Position numbers and translations under genes: made by a program. From Gammaproteobacteria bacterium (GTDB lineage Bacteria; Pseudomonadota; Gammaproteobacteria; Arenicellales; JAANXG01): a stretch of 35,901 nucleotides of DNA. Location: the NCBI GenBank assembly GCA_024638505.1, contig JAHEKE010000006.1, forward strand, positions 1-35,901. Reading direction: 5' to 3'. Below are positions 1-9,300 of this stretch, one piece after another; position 1 is the stretch's first letter; each line of letters starts with the position of its first letter. The notes under the pieces were generated by a model. The model saw only the letters and a program-made list of their open reading frames with translations, was not told where the DNA came from and did no database searches.

Positions 1-2
1 TT

Positions 3-143
3 GATCCGTCAACGCTTTCCTACGCCACTATGCGGAGGTACACCACCTACCGCGAAGAGAACCCTGACACCGGCAGGAACACATCTTTAAATTTGACATA
101 TTCCCCGGAATTAGAGAACACAATAGGTCGACAAGAGAAGTAG
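3..143 (+). CDS. possible 3' end of an unidentified gene, cut by the window edge
   Basis: Frame 3 is open from the left edge to a TAG at 141-143 and gives about 46 residues of protein-like composition, rich in Tyr, Arg, Thr and Asn. I do not recognise the family. The stop codon and the last five or so residues lie inside repeat copy A, which begins at about 126. The repeat may therefore have replaced the natural end of this gene, or the frame may be open by chance. An open stretch this short is weak evidence, and nothing upstream is visible. Confidence 0.25.
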   Translation, partial: DPSTLSYATMRRYTTYREENPDTGRNTSLNLTYSPELENTIGRQEK

Positions 144-253
144 CTGCTGCAGAGCAGCAAGATTAAACCTAATGACTGCTCTTACCCGCAAAGCTGCCTG
201 ATTGCTAGAAGCCTGTCTCTAAAGTATTAGTCTCTAGACGGCACCAAACGGCC
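126..253 (+). repeat. hairpin-bearing intergenic repeat, copy A
   Basis: First of four related intergenic sequences (see about 3641, 6079 and 9751). It starts with GGTCGACAAGAGAAGTAGC, which is identical to copy C. A perfect hairpin follows at 145-159 (TGCTGC, loop AGA, GCAGCA), then AAAGCTGCCTGATTGCTA, also shared with copy C, and it ends near an ACGGCC block at about 247-253. The stem is the same in every copy while the three-base loop differs, which suggests selection on the structure. No transposase or terminal inverted repeat is seen. Confidence 0.7.
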
Positions 254-417
254 GTTCTCTATCGACGCGCCTTACCATCAGCGAAACGGCGAGCCGCCAT
301 TGTCGCTGTGTTTATGATTTATCACTCAGTTGAGGGGACAGAATGAAGCTGTTAGTTAATGTATGCTCCTGTCCTGCCATTTGAAGAAACTAAAAATACT
401 CACCCTGGATCATTTTA
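254..417. other. non-coding stretch before the EamA gene
   Basis: I see no convincing gene here. The sequence separates repeat copy A from the exporter gene that starts at 418, so the exporter's promoter should lie in it. No clear -35/-10 pair or Shine-Dalgarno sequence stands out; the bases just before the ATG (CTGGATCATTTTA) hold only a weak GGAT. Confidence 0.4.
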
Positions 418-1356
418 ATGCCTTTGTCCTCCCACCCTTTGCCTGGATGGCTTGCTGCGTTCGGTGTGCTCCTGATCTGGTCGGGCTGGGTCGTAGTTTC
501 GCGTCTGGGAGTTGTGCAGACACTCACGATTTACGACATGGTGGCGCTGCGCTTTCTGGTCGCCGTAATCGCTGTTTTGCCCTTTATTGTTTCTTACTGG
601 CCTCGAAACCTGTGCTGGTGGAAAGTTGTTTTTTTGGGTTGCGGTCCTGGGGTCCCATATCTCCTGTTTGCCTTTACGGGTATGAAGTTTGCGCCGGCCA
701 GTCATGCTGGCATTTTGATGAACGGTTCCTTACCGATTTTTGCCGCACTTATAGGCTGGTTATGGCTTGGCGATCGGTCGAGTAATCGAACCGTCATTGG
801 CCTGGCAATCATCCTGTCCGGCTGTGTGATGATCGGGCTGGATCGGAGTTCAAGTGGAACAACTCCTGATGCCTGGATTGGGCATCTGTTCTTCTTAAGC
901 GCCGCCGGCATCCTAGCGGCTTACATGGTCGCTACTAAATTCTGGCAGCTTGCTCCTCTACAGGCCATGGTCGCGATTCCCACGGTCAACCTAGTTTGGT
1001 ATGGACCGGTTTATCTAGCGTTTCTGCCCAGTGCAATCGATCAGGCGCCCTGGTCAGAGATCTTATTACAAGGGATCTACCAAGGGCTGGGCCCGAGTAT
1101 TCTGGGAGTGTTATTTTTCACCATAGCTATTCGATCTATCGGGCCTACGCCTACGGCAGCAGTTATGGCTGGAGTACCCGGGCTCGCCACTTTGCTGGCA
1201 ATACCCCTTTTGGGCGAATGGCCAAGTATGTTGGCGTGGGTTGGGCTTGCCGTTGTAACGGCCGGCATTCTCCTGACTATACTCCGGCAGGCCATCCAGA
1301 CTCTGGAACAGGGCGAAACCAGAGTCAGCCATCGCGCCGGGGTGGGCCGCCCCTAG
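418..1356 (+). CDS. EamA/DMT-superfamily transporter
   Basis: A 312-residue protein made almost wholly of hydrophobic segments. About ten transmembrane helices can be drawn, in two five-helix halves (roughly residues 8-150 and 151-295), which is the usual size and layout of the EamA (drug/metabolite transporter) family. Supporting features are an early helix with Trp and Gly residues (GVLLIWSGWVVVSRLG), an Ala/Pro/Gly-rich region near residues 88-100, and the late pattern GVPGLATLLAIPLLGEWPS, typical of the second EamA repeat (Pro followed by LLGE). Such proteins are inner-membrane exporters of metabolites or amino acids; the substrate cannot be read from sequence. The start is the first ATG in frame with a full first helix, and the Shine-Dalgarno sequence is weak. 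It stands alone, with a non-coding gap before the convergent cyclase gene. Confidence 0.85.
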   Translation: MPLSSHPLPGWLAAFGVLLIWSGWVVVSRLGVVQTLTIYDMVALRFLVAVIAVLPFIVSYWPRNLCWWKVVFLGCGPGVPYLLFAFTGMKFAPASHAGILMNGSLPIFAALIGWLWLGDRSSNRTVIGLAIILSGCVMIGLDRSSSGTTPDAWIGHLFFLSAAGILAAYMVATKFWQLAPLQAMVAIPTVNLVWYGPVYLAFLPSAIDQAPWSEILLQGIYQGLGPSILGVLFFTIAIRSIGPTPTAAVMAGVPGLATLLAIPLLGEWPSMLAWVGLAVVTAGILLTILRQAIQTLEQGETRVSHRAGVGRP

Positions 1357-1767
1357 GGCCGCTATGGGTCCAGATTGTGAAAAAAGTCCGGAACCTCTTT
1401 GATTTACGGGTCTCTTTACCCTTCCTACAATGGAGATCGTGGCATGCACGCGATCCTACGAAGTCGAAATTTCAAATCCGAAATCATGAATGACTTTTCT
1501 CGCAGTCTGGGTCGCAAGTTGCCCTTAGTAGTCTTTTATATATAAGGAATCAGTGAACGGTTGCTTCCGGCTGCACAGCAGACCAAAGGGAGTTAACTCT
1601 CTTCAGCTAAGGATTGCTTGGATCAACCGGCTCAGATCGGCCAACTGCGGACGACTGGGCGAGCCTAGATGGACGGCGGCTTCATACTCAAACCGGCCAT
1701 CTCCACGAATTTCGCAGATCGCTGGATGCTATTCTGCGGTTCATGCCCAATTAACTGATTTCTATAG
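1357..1767. other. intergenic gap between the exporter and the cyclase-TPR gene
   Basis: About 410 bases between two convergent genes. The open frame running rightward from 1553 lies partly over the cyclase gene and has no protein-like character, so I treat it as spurious. Two short features are visible: an AT-rich run (TTTTATATATAAGG, about 1531-1544) and a GGCCAACTGCGGAC element at about 1639, which resembles the GGCCAAAATGGGAC block just after repeat copy D. No transcription terminator with a T-run is evident. Confidence 0.4.
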
Positions 1768-3528
1768 TTATGAGGGTAGGCCTGCTGCTTCCAAGTTCTC
1801 TAATAACCTGCCACGCTTGGTTGGGTCCGTGAATCCGAATGCCTGTGCCCAGACTGACCGACTAAACTTCGGCTCAATTCGGAGGATGTCTTTTGATACT
1901 GAGCCGGCCTCGTCAGTCAGATTTGATTCAACTAAAGCGTTCACCAACCACGGTTTCGGCAGTATTGATTCCGGTTCACGCTTAACCGATTGCCTTAGTG
2001 TTACTACAGCTTGCTCGAGGTCACCTTTAAGCGAGTAGGCGCTGCCCAGAACCATTAGATACCACGCTGGATAGATGGGGCTTAGCCGCATAGCCCTCTT
2101 GATTTGTCGAATAGAATCATCTGTTCTATCAGAGAATCGCAGCAAAGCCGCAGAGATAGCCAAAACAAATGCGTGGTTTGGAGCTAGAGCTACGCCTTTC
2201 TCCACCATATCAATAGCTTCTTCTGTCTCTCCTTTCAGGTTGTAGGCAAAACCCAGCAAAGAGAAACTGTCAGGGTATTTGTTGTCAATCTCTAGTGCTT
2301 TCCGCCCCATTTCTATGGCTTTCTCGAGGGATTCGCTTGGAGAATCTCCCCACTGCCATCTCGCGTCCTCGGCATAGGTAAAACCCAGATACACCCATGC
2401 GGCGGCATACTCCGGATCGAGACAAACCGCTTTTTCCAGTAATCGTTGAGCCTCTATATTGTCTTCCTTGATGTGTCGCTCCATCAGCTCCTTTCCTCGA
2501 ATCACAAGCTCCCAAGCCTCGACATTTTTTGTTCCACCTGCAAAGACTCTCGCCTGTTCACCCTCTGTCAGGGCTACCTGAAGGGCCACTATAACGTTTC
2601 TGGTAATCTCGTCCTGAACTGCAAAGATGTCATCTAGATCTCGGTCATAGCGATCCGCCCAGCAATGATTTCCTGTCTTTGCATCTATCAGTTGGGCAGT
2701 GACTCGGATTCGGTTTCCACTCTTACGATTGCTGCCCTCCAGTACGTAACGAACACCTTGTTCGCGCCCGACCTCTTTGATGTCAATAGCCCTGCCTTTG
2801 TAGATCATCGTTGAGTTGCGAGCTATAACAAGTAGTCCGGATAGACGCGATAGTCCAGTGATGATGTCTTCAGTAATACCATCACTGAAATGTTCCTGTT
2901 CCGGATCGTTGCTCATGTTGGTGAAGGGAAGAACCGCGATAGAAGGCTCCATTGGCAATTCCAACTCTGGAATTTGCTCAGGTATTGCCTGAGTGGAATG
3001 CTCAGCTTGCGGCTTTATTTGGTAAGCCCTTAAAGGCGATTTGATATTCTTCACCTGCTGCTCGCCCATGAACTCATAGTTAAGCGCGAGCTTGGTGCCG
3101 ATTGCAGTACGTACAGCGTCGGAAATACAAATACCGCCAACATCTGCCAGAGTCTCAAGCCGTGCCGCGACATTCACACCTTCCCCGTAAATGTCTCCCC
3201 GATCCTCGATCACATCGCCTAAATTTACACCGATCCGAAACTGAAGCTTGCGATCATCGCTCAAATCTGCATTTCGAGCCTTGAGTTCATCTTGGATTGC
3301 CACCGCACCTGTCATTGCATCCATTACTGAATCGAATTTGGCCAAAACAGCATCACCTGCATAATGCATCACTTGGCCGTGGTGTGACAGTACGTTTTGT
3401 GAAATCAGGTTGAGATAGTCACTTAGAGTGCGATGAGTTTCATCTTCATCCTCGCCGGTGAGGCGGCTATAACCGGCAACATCCGCATACAAAATTGCGG
3501 CAAGCTTTCGGGGAAGACGATCTGCCAT
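1768..3528 (-). CDS. class III adenylate/guanylate cyclase with TolB-like region and TPR repeats
   Basis: A 586-residue protein. Residues 8-170 form a class III cyclase catalytic domain: the first metal Asp is at 16 (LYADVAGYSRL), the second at 59 (YAGDAVLAKF), and the Asn/Arg pair at 119/123 (NVAARLE). Residues 195-310 match the TolB-like segment common in this cyclase family (SIAVLPFTNMSNDPEQE, then DGITEDIITGLSR). From about 330 to the end the sequence has tetratricopeptide character (for example YAAAWVYLGFTYAED and PDSFSLLGFAYNLKGETEEA). It should make cAMP or cGMP; no signal peptide or membrane helix is seen, so it is probably cytosolic. A longer start at 3726 is open, but its first 66 residues are translated repeat sequence, so I chose the ATG before ADRLPRKLAAILYADV. 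Repeat copy B lies directly upstream. Confidence 0.88.
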   Translation of the reverse strand: MADRLPRKLAAILYADVAGYSRLTGEDEDETHRTLSDYLNLISQNVLSHHGQVMHYAGDAVLAKFDSVMDAMTGAVAIQDELKARNADLSDDRKLQFRIGVNLGDVIEDRGDIYGEGVNVAARLETLADVGGICISDAVRTAIGTKLALNYEFMGEQQVKNIKSPLRAYQIKPQAEHSTQAIPEQIPELELPMEPSIAVLPFTNMSNDPEQEHFSDGITEDIITGLSRLSGLLVIARNSTMIYKGRAIDIKEVGREQGVRYVLEGSNRKSGNRIRVTAQLIDAKTGNHCWADRYDRDLDDIFAVQDEITRNVIVALQVALTEGEQARVFAGGTKNVEAWELVIRGKELMERHIKEDNIEAQRLLEKAVCLDPEYAAAWVYLGFTYAEDARWQWGDSPSESLEKAIEMGRKALEIDNKYPDSFSLLGFAYNLKGETEEAIDMVEKGVALAPNHAFVLAISAALLRFSDRTDDSIRQIKRAMRLSPIYPAWYLMVLGSAYSLKGDLEQAVVTLRQSVKREPESILPKPWLVNALVESNLTDEAGSVSKDILRIEPKFSRSVWAQAFGFTDPTKRGRLLENLEAAGLPS

Positions 3529-3640
3529 GCGGCGTTGATTTCCTAATTTTGGGTGATTGAGAAATACTATCGCGTAAATCCATGTGACGCGAGCAGACAC
3601 CTGATTTAAGCCGTGTTTAGAAGTATCTCCGTGCTGAGCG

Positions 3641-3754
3641 AAGGTCCGAAAAGGGCAAGTTACCGGCATAAGTTGATTAGATGGCGAAGGACCGCAACGG
3701 GTCGAGGGCAGAAGTAGCTGCTGCATCGCAGCAGGTTAAAAGCTTACTTCCGCT
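3641..3754 (+). repeat. hairpin-bearing intergenic repeat, copy B
   Basis: The hairpin CTGCTGC-ATC-GCAGCAG is at 3718-3734. About 95 bases up to and just past the hairpin match copy C at 6079-6173 closely, with one long run from GGGCAAGTTACCGG to GATGGCGAA identical in both. After the hairpin the copies diverge: here TTCCGCTATGGCC and AAAGCGGACCAG follow, while the AAAGCTGCCTGAT block of copies A, C and D is absent. It lies just upstream of the cyclase-TPR gene, so it may overlap that gene's promoter or leader. Confidence 0.72.
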
Positions 3755-3823
3755 ATGGCCTCAAAAGCGGACCAGTAAGCTTCACCAACGTTTAGTTTCT
3801 TGCCCTGATCGACCCTGGGCAGT

Positions 3824-4111
3824 CTAATTCTGGCCAAACAAGCGTAACGCATTGCGATAGCTGATTTTTTCCGCCACCTCGCGTGGTAATTGATTGAGCC
3901 AGTGGCGGTCAAATTCAATAATCTTTTCGTACATCCCCCAACGTGTTGGAATGTAAGTATCGCTACCCATGGTAATGCGTTCGGGGTGCCTCAGAAATAG
4001 CGCCTGCCAAGATGAATCAAGCTCTCCTTGCGGAGCGATTTCATACTCACGTATAGAAATATCAACCCACAGATTCCTGTGTTTGTCCAGCGCCCCCGAC
4101 TTTATCTCCAT
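3824..4111 (-). pseudogene. 5'-truncated amidohydrolase (C-terminal fragment)
   Basis: A 95-residue frame resembling the C-terminal third of TIM-barrel amidohydrolases (Amidohydrolase_2 type): a strand-like NLWVDISIREYEIA, then FLRHPERITMGSDTYIP, where the Asp in GSD would be the last metal/catalytic residue, and a closing SYRNALRLFG. Intact members have about 300-350 residues and carry metal-binding His residues near the N-terminus, which are missing here. The frame stays open for only 16 codons upstream of the ATG before a stop at about 4160, so the front of the gene is lost. It sits between repeat copy B and the LysR gene, consistent with a rearrangement that deleted its 5' part. A small intact protein is possible but unlikely. 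Confidence 0.6.
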
Positions 4112-4311
4112 GGCCTGAGTCTCGGTGCATTTGGCTCCGCGGATACGGTCGACTTTCTGTTACTCATACCCGCCGTTCGATGCGAAAAAAAAGAAACGGC
4201 GCAATCCATTGCGGAAGTTCTCGAACAAGGAAATCCCGGTCAGTGATTCGACAGGAATCCGGTCACCTGTTCAGTACGTAGGTGACGCCCGACACCTGGG
4301 CTATCTTGGGA

Positions 4312-5277
4312 TCAGCCGTTCAGGGGTGCATGACGAACCATCGCTTGGCGAACGAATCTCGAAACAACCTCACGTGTCTTTCTCGCTTCCGCCTCGATCC
4401 AATCTATAAACACTTGCTGTACCGGTGGCGCGGACTTCGACGCCCTGACGATACGATAAGCGTAGTGCGCCTCGACGGCACTCTCCGCTCCGAGTGGCGC
4501 TATCAGGCGACCGGAGTTCAAATCGTCCAGCGCCAAGACCAAACCACATAGCGCGACACCTTGGCCATCAAACGCGGCTTGAAGTGCCATGATCGAATGC
4601 GGGTATCTGGGTCCTCGATTGAGCAATTCGTCGTAAATACCGTGGTACGCTCCCCAGGCTGCCCAACTCAACGCACCGGTATCGCTGGTCTCGCCCTCGA
4701 TATGCAACAACGGGAGTCGCAACAACTCTTCCCCGCTCGCCAGACCGGGAGAGGACTCGCAAAGATCCGGGATACACACTGGCAGAATGTATTCCTGAAA
4801 GAGTAGCGTCGTGTCCAGGTCTTTATCTTCCGGGCCGTATCGAATCGCAAGGTTGAACTCGCCATCGGCAATATCGACCAACGACAGCGATGTGTCCATT
4901 CGAAGGTCTATCTGCGGACACCTTTCGTAGAGGTTTCGCAGGCGTGGCGCCACCCATCGTCCGGCAAGCGCCGGTGCGGCACTGACCGATAATTGCGCAC
5001 TGCTCGTATTGCCTTGCAGTCGCTTGAAAGCGGTCTCCAGAAAACCAAAGCCCGTGCGTAGTTCATCAAGCGCGGGAGACGCTTGGATTGTGGGTCGCAA
5101 GCCACTCGGTGTACGCGTAAAAAGCTTGAATCCCAGATACTCCTCGATAATGCGCACCTGCTGTCCCACGGCCGCCGGTGTAACGCCGAGTTCCTTGGCG
5201 GCGCGCGCAAAGCTCCCTAATCGCGTGGATGCTTCGACGGCGTGCAGGGCGTTGAGGTAGGCGAGTTTGCGCGACAT
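4312..5277 (-). CDS. LysR-family transcriptional regulator (GcvA-like)
   Basis: A 321-residue protein of normal LysR length. Residues 1-60 form the winged helix-turn-helix (LNALHAVEASTRLGSFARAAKELGVTPAAVGQQVRIIEEYLG), with the VTPAAVGQQ recognition-helix pattern seen in the GcvA-like subgroup. The rest is a substrate-binding-like effector domain (for example LSVSAAPALAGRWVAPRL and FNLAIRYGPED). The frame remains open to 5409, but the extra 44 residues have no LysR character, so I chose the ATG that places the helix-turn-helix at the N-terminus. It is transcribed divergently from the glutathione transferase at 5402 with about 125 bases between, the usual arrangement of a LysR regulator and its target. 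The effector is unknown. Confidence 0.9.
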   Translation of the reverse strand: MSRKLAYLNALHAVEASTRLGSFARAAKELGVTPAAVGQQVRIIEEYLGFKLFTRTPSGLRPTIQASPALDELRTGFGFLETAFKRLQGNTSSAQLSVSAAPALAGRWVAPRLRNLYERCPQIDLRMDTSLSLVDIADGEFNLAIRYGPEDKDLDTTLLFQEYILPVCIPDLCESSPGLASGEELLRLPLLHIEGETSDTGALSWAAWGAYHGIYDELLNRGPRYPHSIMALQAAFDGQGVALCGLVLALDDLNSGRLIAPLGAESAVEAHYAYRIVRASKSAPPVQQVFIDWIEAEARKTREVVSRFVRQAMVRHAPLNG

Positions 5278-5401
5278 GCTATCAGACAAAGAAATTCTTT
5301 CAGCCCTGTAAGTTATTCTGCCTTTATTATTATCGAAATATGGTAAATAGTTCCAATGTAAATCTTCTTCCACTACAAGAATTTCTTTGCAGAAGAGGCC
5401 T
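5278..5401. promoter_or_regulatory. divergent LysR/GST intergenic region, likely operator
   Basis: About 124 bases of AT-rich sequence separate the divergent starts of the LysR regulator and the glutathione transferase. LysR proteins usually bind such shared regions at T-N11-A sites and control both genes. The sequence has several AT-rich imperfect candidates (around TTATTCTGCCTTTATTATTA, about 5311-5330), but none is clear enough to name as the site. An AAGAGG just before the GST ATG could act as ribosome binding site. Confidence 0.4.
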
Positions 5402-6058
5402 ATGTACACACTCTACGACGGGCACGCCACAGGCGGCGTCACTGTCCGCGCAGCGCTGGCCGAAATCGGTGCGCCACACAAAATCGTCAACGTCGACCTT
5501 GGGGCCGGGGAACAACGTTCCGAGGATTTTTCGCGTATTAATCCGTGCCAGCAAGTGCCTGTGCTGGTACTGCCCGATGGGACCATACTGAGCGAAAATA
5601 TCGCGATCCTGATGTACTTGGCGGACGCGCATACCGAATCGGAACTTGCGCCTCGGTGCGGAACCGTGGAACGCGCGCAGGTCAACCGCTGGCTGTCGTT
5701 CTTCGCAATGAACATCTACGGACCAGAATATCTGCGAATGCGGCCTGCGTTCTATACCACCGACCCTACGGGAGCAGATGGGATTGCTGCCGCGGCGGCA
5801 GCTTACTTGAAACGCCACTATGGCATTTTCGAGGCAGCGCTGGGAGGCGGACCGTATTTACTGAACGCGCGCTTCAGCATCGTCGATATTTACATCTGGA
5901 TGCTTGTGCAGTGGTGGGACGACCGCGATCAGATGTACCGCGACTGGCCAAAGACGACTCGCTTGGTTGACACGGTCATGCGCCGTCCCAAAATTGCACT
6001 CGTGCACGAGGCACACTTCGGCAAGGTCATCTCTGGTGAGACGGGTCACGCTCATTAG
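5402..6058 (+). CDS. glutathione S-transferase family protein
   Basis: A 218-residue protein. Residues 1-78 form a thioredoxin-like GST N-terminal domain: MYTLYDGHATGGVTVRAALAE, then INPCQQVPVLVLPDG with the cis-Pro of the VP motif that binds glutathione, and LSENIAILMYLAD, where Ser/Glu-type contacts to the gamma-glutamyl group occur. Residues 85-218 form the all-helical C-terminal domain, including RFSIVDIYIWMLVQWW with the conserved Asp of the N-capping box. It probably conjugates or reduces small electrophiles with glutathione in the cytosol. A TTG five codons upstream (5387) is an alternative start; I prefer the ATG because MYTLYDG is the family's usual first strand. It is divergent from, and probably controlled by, the neighbouring LysR regulator. 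Repeat copy C begins about 20 bases after the stop. Confidence 0.88.
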   Translation: MYTLYDGHATGGVTVRAALAEIGAPHKIVNVDLGAGEQRSEDFSRINPCQQVPVLVLPDGTILSENIAILMYLADAHTESELAPRCGTVERAQVNRWLSFFAMNIYGPEYLRMRPAFYTTDPTGADGIAAAAAAYLKRHYGIFEAALGGGPYLLNARFSIVDIYIWMLVQWWDDRDQMYRDWPKTTRLVDTVMRRPKIALVHEAHFGKVISGETGHAH

Positions 6059-6078
6059 GTTACTTATCACCAGACACG

Positions 6079-6266
6079 AAGGTCGGTAATGGGCAAGTTA
6101 CCGGCATAAGTTGATTAGATGGCGAATGACCGCAACGGGTCGACAAGAGAAGTAGCTGCTGCATCGCAGCAGGTTTAGAGCTAATGTCTGCTGCTGGCAA
6201 AGCTGCCTGATTGCTAAGAACGTGTTTCTACTTCTCTATTATTGAATCAACTAGCACTGCACGGCC
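6079..6266 (+). repeat. hairpin-bearing intergenic repeat, copy C (longest)
   Basis: The fullest copy. Its first about 95 bases match copy B, and its second part (from GGTCGACAAGAGAAG at 6138 on) matches copy A, so it joins the two types. The hairpin CTGCTGC-ATC-GCAGCAG is at 6056+100 to 6172 (stem arms 6156-6162 and 6166-6172). The block AAAGCTGCCTGATTGCTA follows, with an ACGGCC block at about 6261-6266. It lies between the 3' ends of the GST gene and the large cyclase gene, so it is not tied to one gene's promoter. Confidence 0.75.
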
Positions 6267-6355
6267 AACAGTAGATATTCGGACAAGCGAGCTTTTTGGG
6301 AATTGACCACCGACCAGCTCAGTAACCTCGTGCTCGAACCCAAGTAAAAGCGCTG

Positions 6356-9300
6356 TTACATATTTTCGAGTGCGCGCTCGAGAGGCGGTAAAGCGCTTTT
6401 CAAGTGCACACGTGTAGCTTCGTCTCGTAGGCGTCGAAGCTCACGCATCGTTCCATCATCGTGCTTGCCTCGGCCATAGTTCGCTAACGCACGCCCGCGG
6501 GCGATGAAGAAGTCGGTCCAGGGCAGAGGTTCTGCCTGCGTGTACTCTTCCAAGGCCGTAGCGTAGCGATCGACGCTATCCCAGTCGCCGGTGGCTAACA
6601 TCGCCTCCATGGCATCACGATAGAACCAGAAGTGGTTGTGGCTGACACAACCCTGCCGAAGGATTTTCTCGCCTTCGGCCAAGGCCCGCTGCCGTGTCTT
6701 CGCGTCGTCGGTGCAAACGGCAAGCCCACCCAGAACTCGCGGTCCAGTGAACGTAATCGCGGTCTCTCGGCTGATCGCGAGTGCTTTTTCCAACACTTCG
6801 ACCGCCTCGGAGCGGCGTCCCTCGGCTAGAAGAATCTTTGCTGTGAAATAAAGATTCGTCGGCTCAAACCGCCAGGCGCCAAGATGCCGAACAAGTGCCT
6901 GTGCCTGCTCAATCTGTTCTTTGGCACGGGCGATTTCTCCCATATCCACGAGAACAAAAAAGGTGGTTCCCCGGGAATTCAACTCGCCTCGGTGATTACC
7001 GACCCGGTGCGCCGCCTCCACAGCCAGATAGCTTTCATTTAGACCATCTTGTAACTCGTTACAGTACTGGTGGATGACCGCGATCATGCCGAGGTTAGCC
7101 ACCTCGATGCGACCAAACCCGTGTTCGCGACATAGTTCGACGCAACGGCTGAAATGTTTAAGAGCGGTGACCATGCGACCACGGGCATACTCGGTGTCGC
7201 CCAACCCGCTCAAGGCGTGTGCCTCAGCTTCGAACGAGTGGGCCTCTTGTGCGCATTTGAACGCACGTTCGTGCTCTTCGCGACAGTCTTCGATCCTGCC
7301 CAGTGGGAAGTATAGGTTTCCCCGCAGGTGGTGGATTCTCGCCAGTTCCAGCATGAATCCACGTTGGGTGGCTGCAGTCTCGGCCAGGTCTAACGCCTCA
7401 AGCGCCTCATCAAATTGGTCGAGCACACGCATGCCGGCTGCCAAGCCAATCCATGCCTGACAGCGCATCCCGTCATCATCCGCGAGGTCAAGGGCCCTTC
7501 GATAGACATCGATTGACTCGGAAACCGAACCGAGATCATGCAGTAATTCGCCCTGTAGACAAGTAAGCGCAAACTGATTTGCCTGGTCGTTAGCCAGGAC
7601 GAGACCGCGTTCGACGAGTTGGCGGGCTCGCTCACTGCGGTAGTCAGACGCCTCCGCTTTCGCTGCTTCCAGATAGGCTTGCGGAGCGCTAGCATCTTCA
7701 GCACGATCAAGGTGTTGCGCCCGTAACGTCGGATCACGATCGTTAAACCAGTCGGCTAGACGCCGGTGGAGCTCACGGCGCCGGCTTTTTAGAAGCGAGG
7801 CGTAAACACCTTCCCGGATCAGGGCATGAGCAAATAGGTAATCGTCATCGATCGATTGTACAAGGTGATGTGCGATTAGATTACGGCAATCATAAGCAGG
7901 GTCATCAACCAACAACTGGAGCGTATCGCGAGAGAATCGCTGACCGATTACTGACGCAGCCTGCACGGCCCGTTTGTCCGCCGATGCAAGGTGGTCCATC
8001 CGCGTAAGTACCAGGCTTTGAATGGACGCGGGGATATCCTCCTCCTCGGTCTCCTCGGCGTCACGTAGGAGTTGTTCCAGAAACAGAGGGTTACCTTGCG
8101 CGCGCTCGATGCATTTTACGGCGATGCGATTGTTCGCATCGATAAAGGCACTGGCAAGCATGATCGCTTCTTCTTGGCGAAGCGCGGAGAGGTCGATGGT
8201 CATTAATGGACTGTTATAGGTACGGCTGCGCCAGACTTGATCGAGTGGGTCACCTTCGATTCGAGATGTCATCAATAATACCGCTGGACAGTCCTTGACC
8301 GCGGCTGCAATGGCAGCGAGGTGTTCGAGCGTGACGGGATCTGCCCAATGTATATTCTCAACGACTAATAGAACTGGTTGGCCCGCGCTTGCTGCTCTCA
8401 ACAATCCCGTTACCACATCGCGCTTGCCGCGGTTACGCGTCGCGTTGTCCATGGCGTCATACATCGATCGCATCTCGATCGATTGGGGCAGATCAAGCAG
8501 GTCATTGAGAAAAACGCGTTGCTCTGCCTTTAATAAAGAATCCGCCAACACCTTCTCGGCCACGCCTTGCCGCGCCAGCTTGTCACTGCCAGGTGTAAGG
8601 CCGAGCAGGCTACGTACTAGTGTACGAATAGAGTCTTGACCTTTGCCGACTCCGAAATCTAAAACGAGGCCCTTGTGACTGCGGAAGCCTTCTTGCTCTG
8701 CCATGGCGATGAATTCTTCGACCAAACGGGTCTTGCCGATACCCGCCTCACCGCGCACATAGATCGCCTGCCCGTTTCCCGTCTCAAGACACGCATCGAC
8801 CACACCAGAGAACTGGCCAAGCTCGGCACGCCGACCGACGAAGGGTGTGCGTATACGATCGGGGATACCACGCTGTCGACGTACCCGATAGGCATCCACC
8901 GGCCGCGAGATACCTTTGAGTTTTTGCGGGCCAAGTACATCGCTATCGAACAACCCCTCAATTAACCGTTGAGTGCTAGCGCCAATGACAACCGTGTTGG
9001 CTTCCGCCATGCCCTGGAGACGTGCCGCCAGGTTGGGCGTCTCGCCGACGATCGCCTTTTCCTCGCGCCGCTCGCCGCTACCGATGTCGCCGGCGACGAC
9101 CAAGCCGGTGGTGATCCCGATACGCACCGCTAGATCGACCTTGGGATCATTAAACTTGGTGCCCAGGTCTTTGATGGCATCGATAATGCCAAGGCCGCTA
9201 TGCACCGCACGCTGTGGATCATCCTCGTGTGCTTTGGGATAACCAAAATAGACCAGCAGGCCATCACCCACGTAGCGAGCGATAAACCCCTCGTAGTGCT

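Noticed and set aside
1553-2038. Rightward open frame of 161 codons
   Set aside because: It overlaps the end of the cyclase gene on the other strand, has no family resemblance and a composition typical of a shadow frame.
3529-3726. Longer N-terminus for the cyclase-TPR gene
   Set aside because: The 66 extra residues are translated repeat copy B and spacer, and class III cyclases of this type start with a short run before the first metal Asp, as the ATG at 3528 gives.
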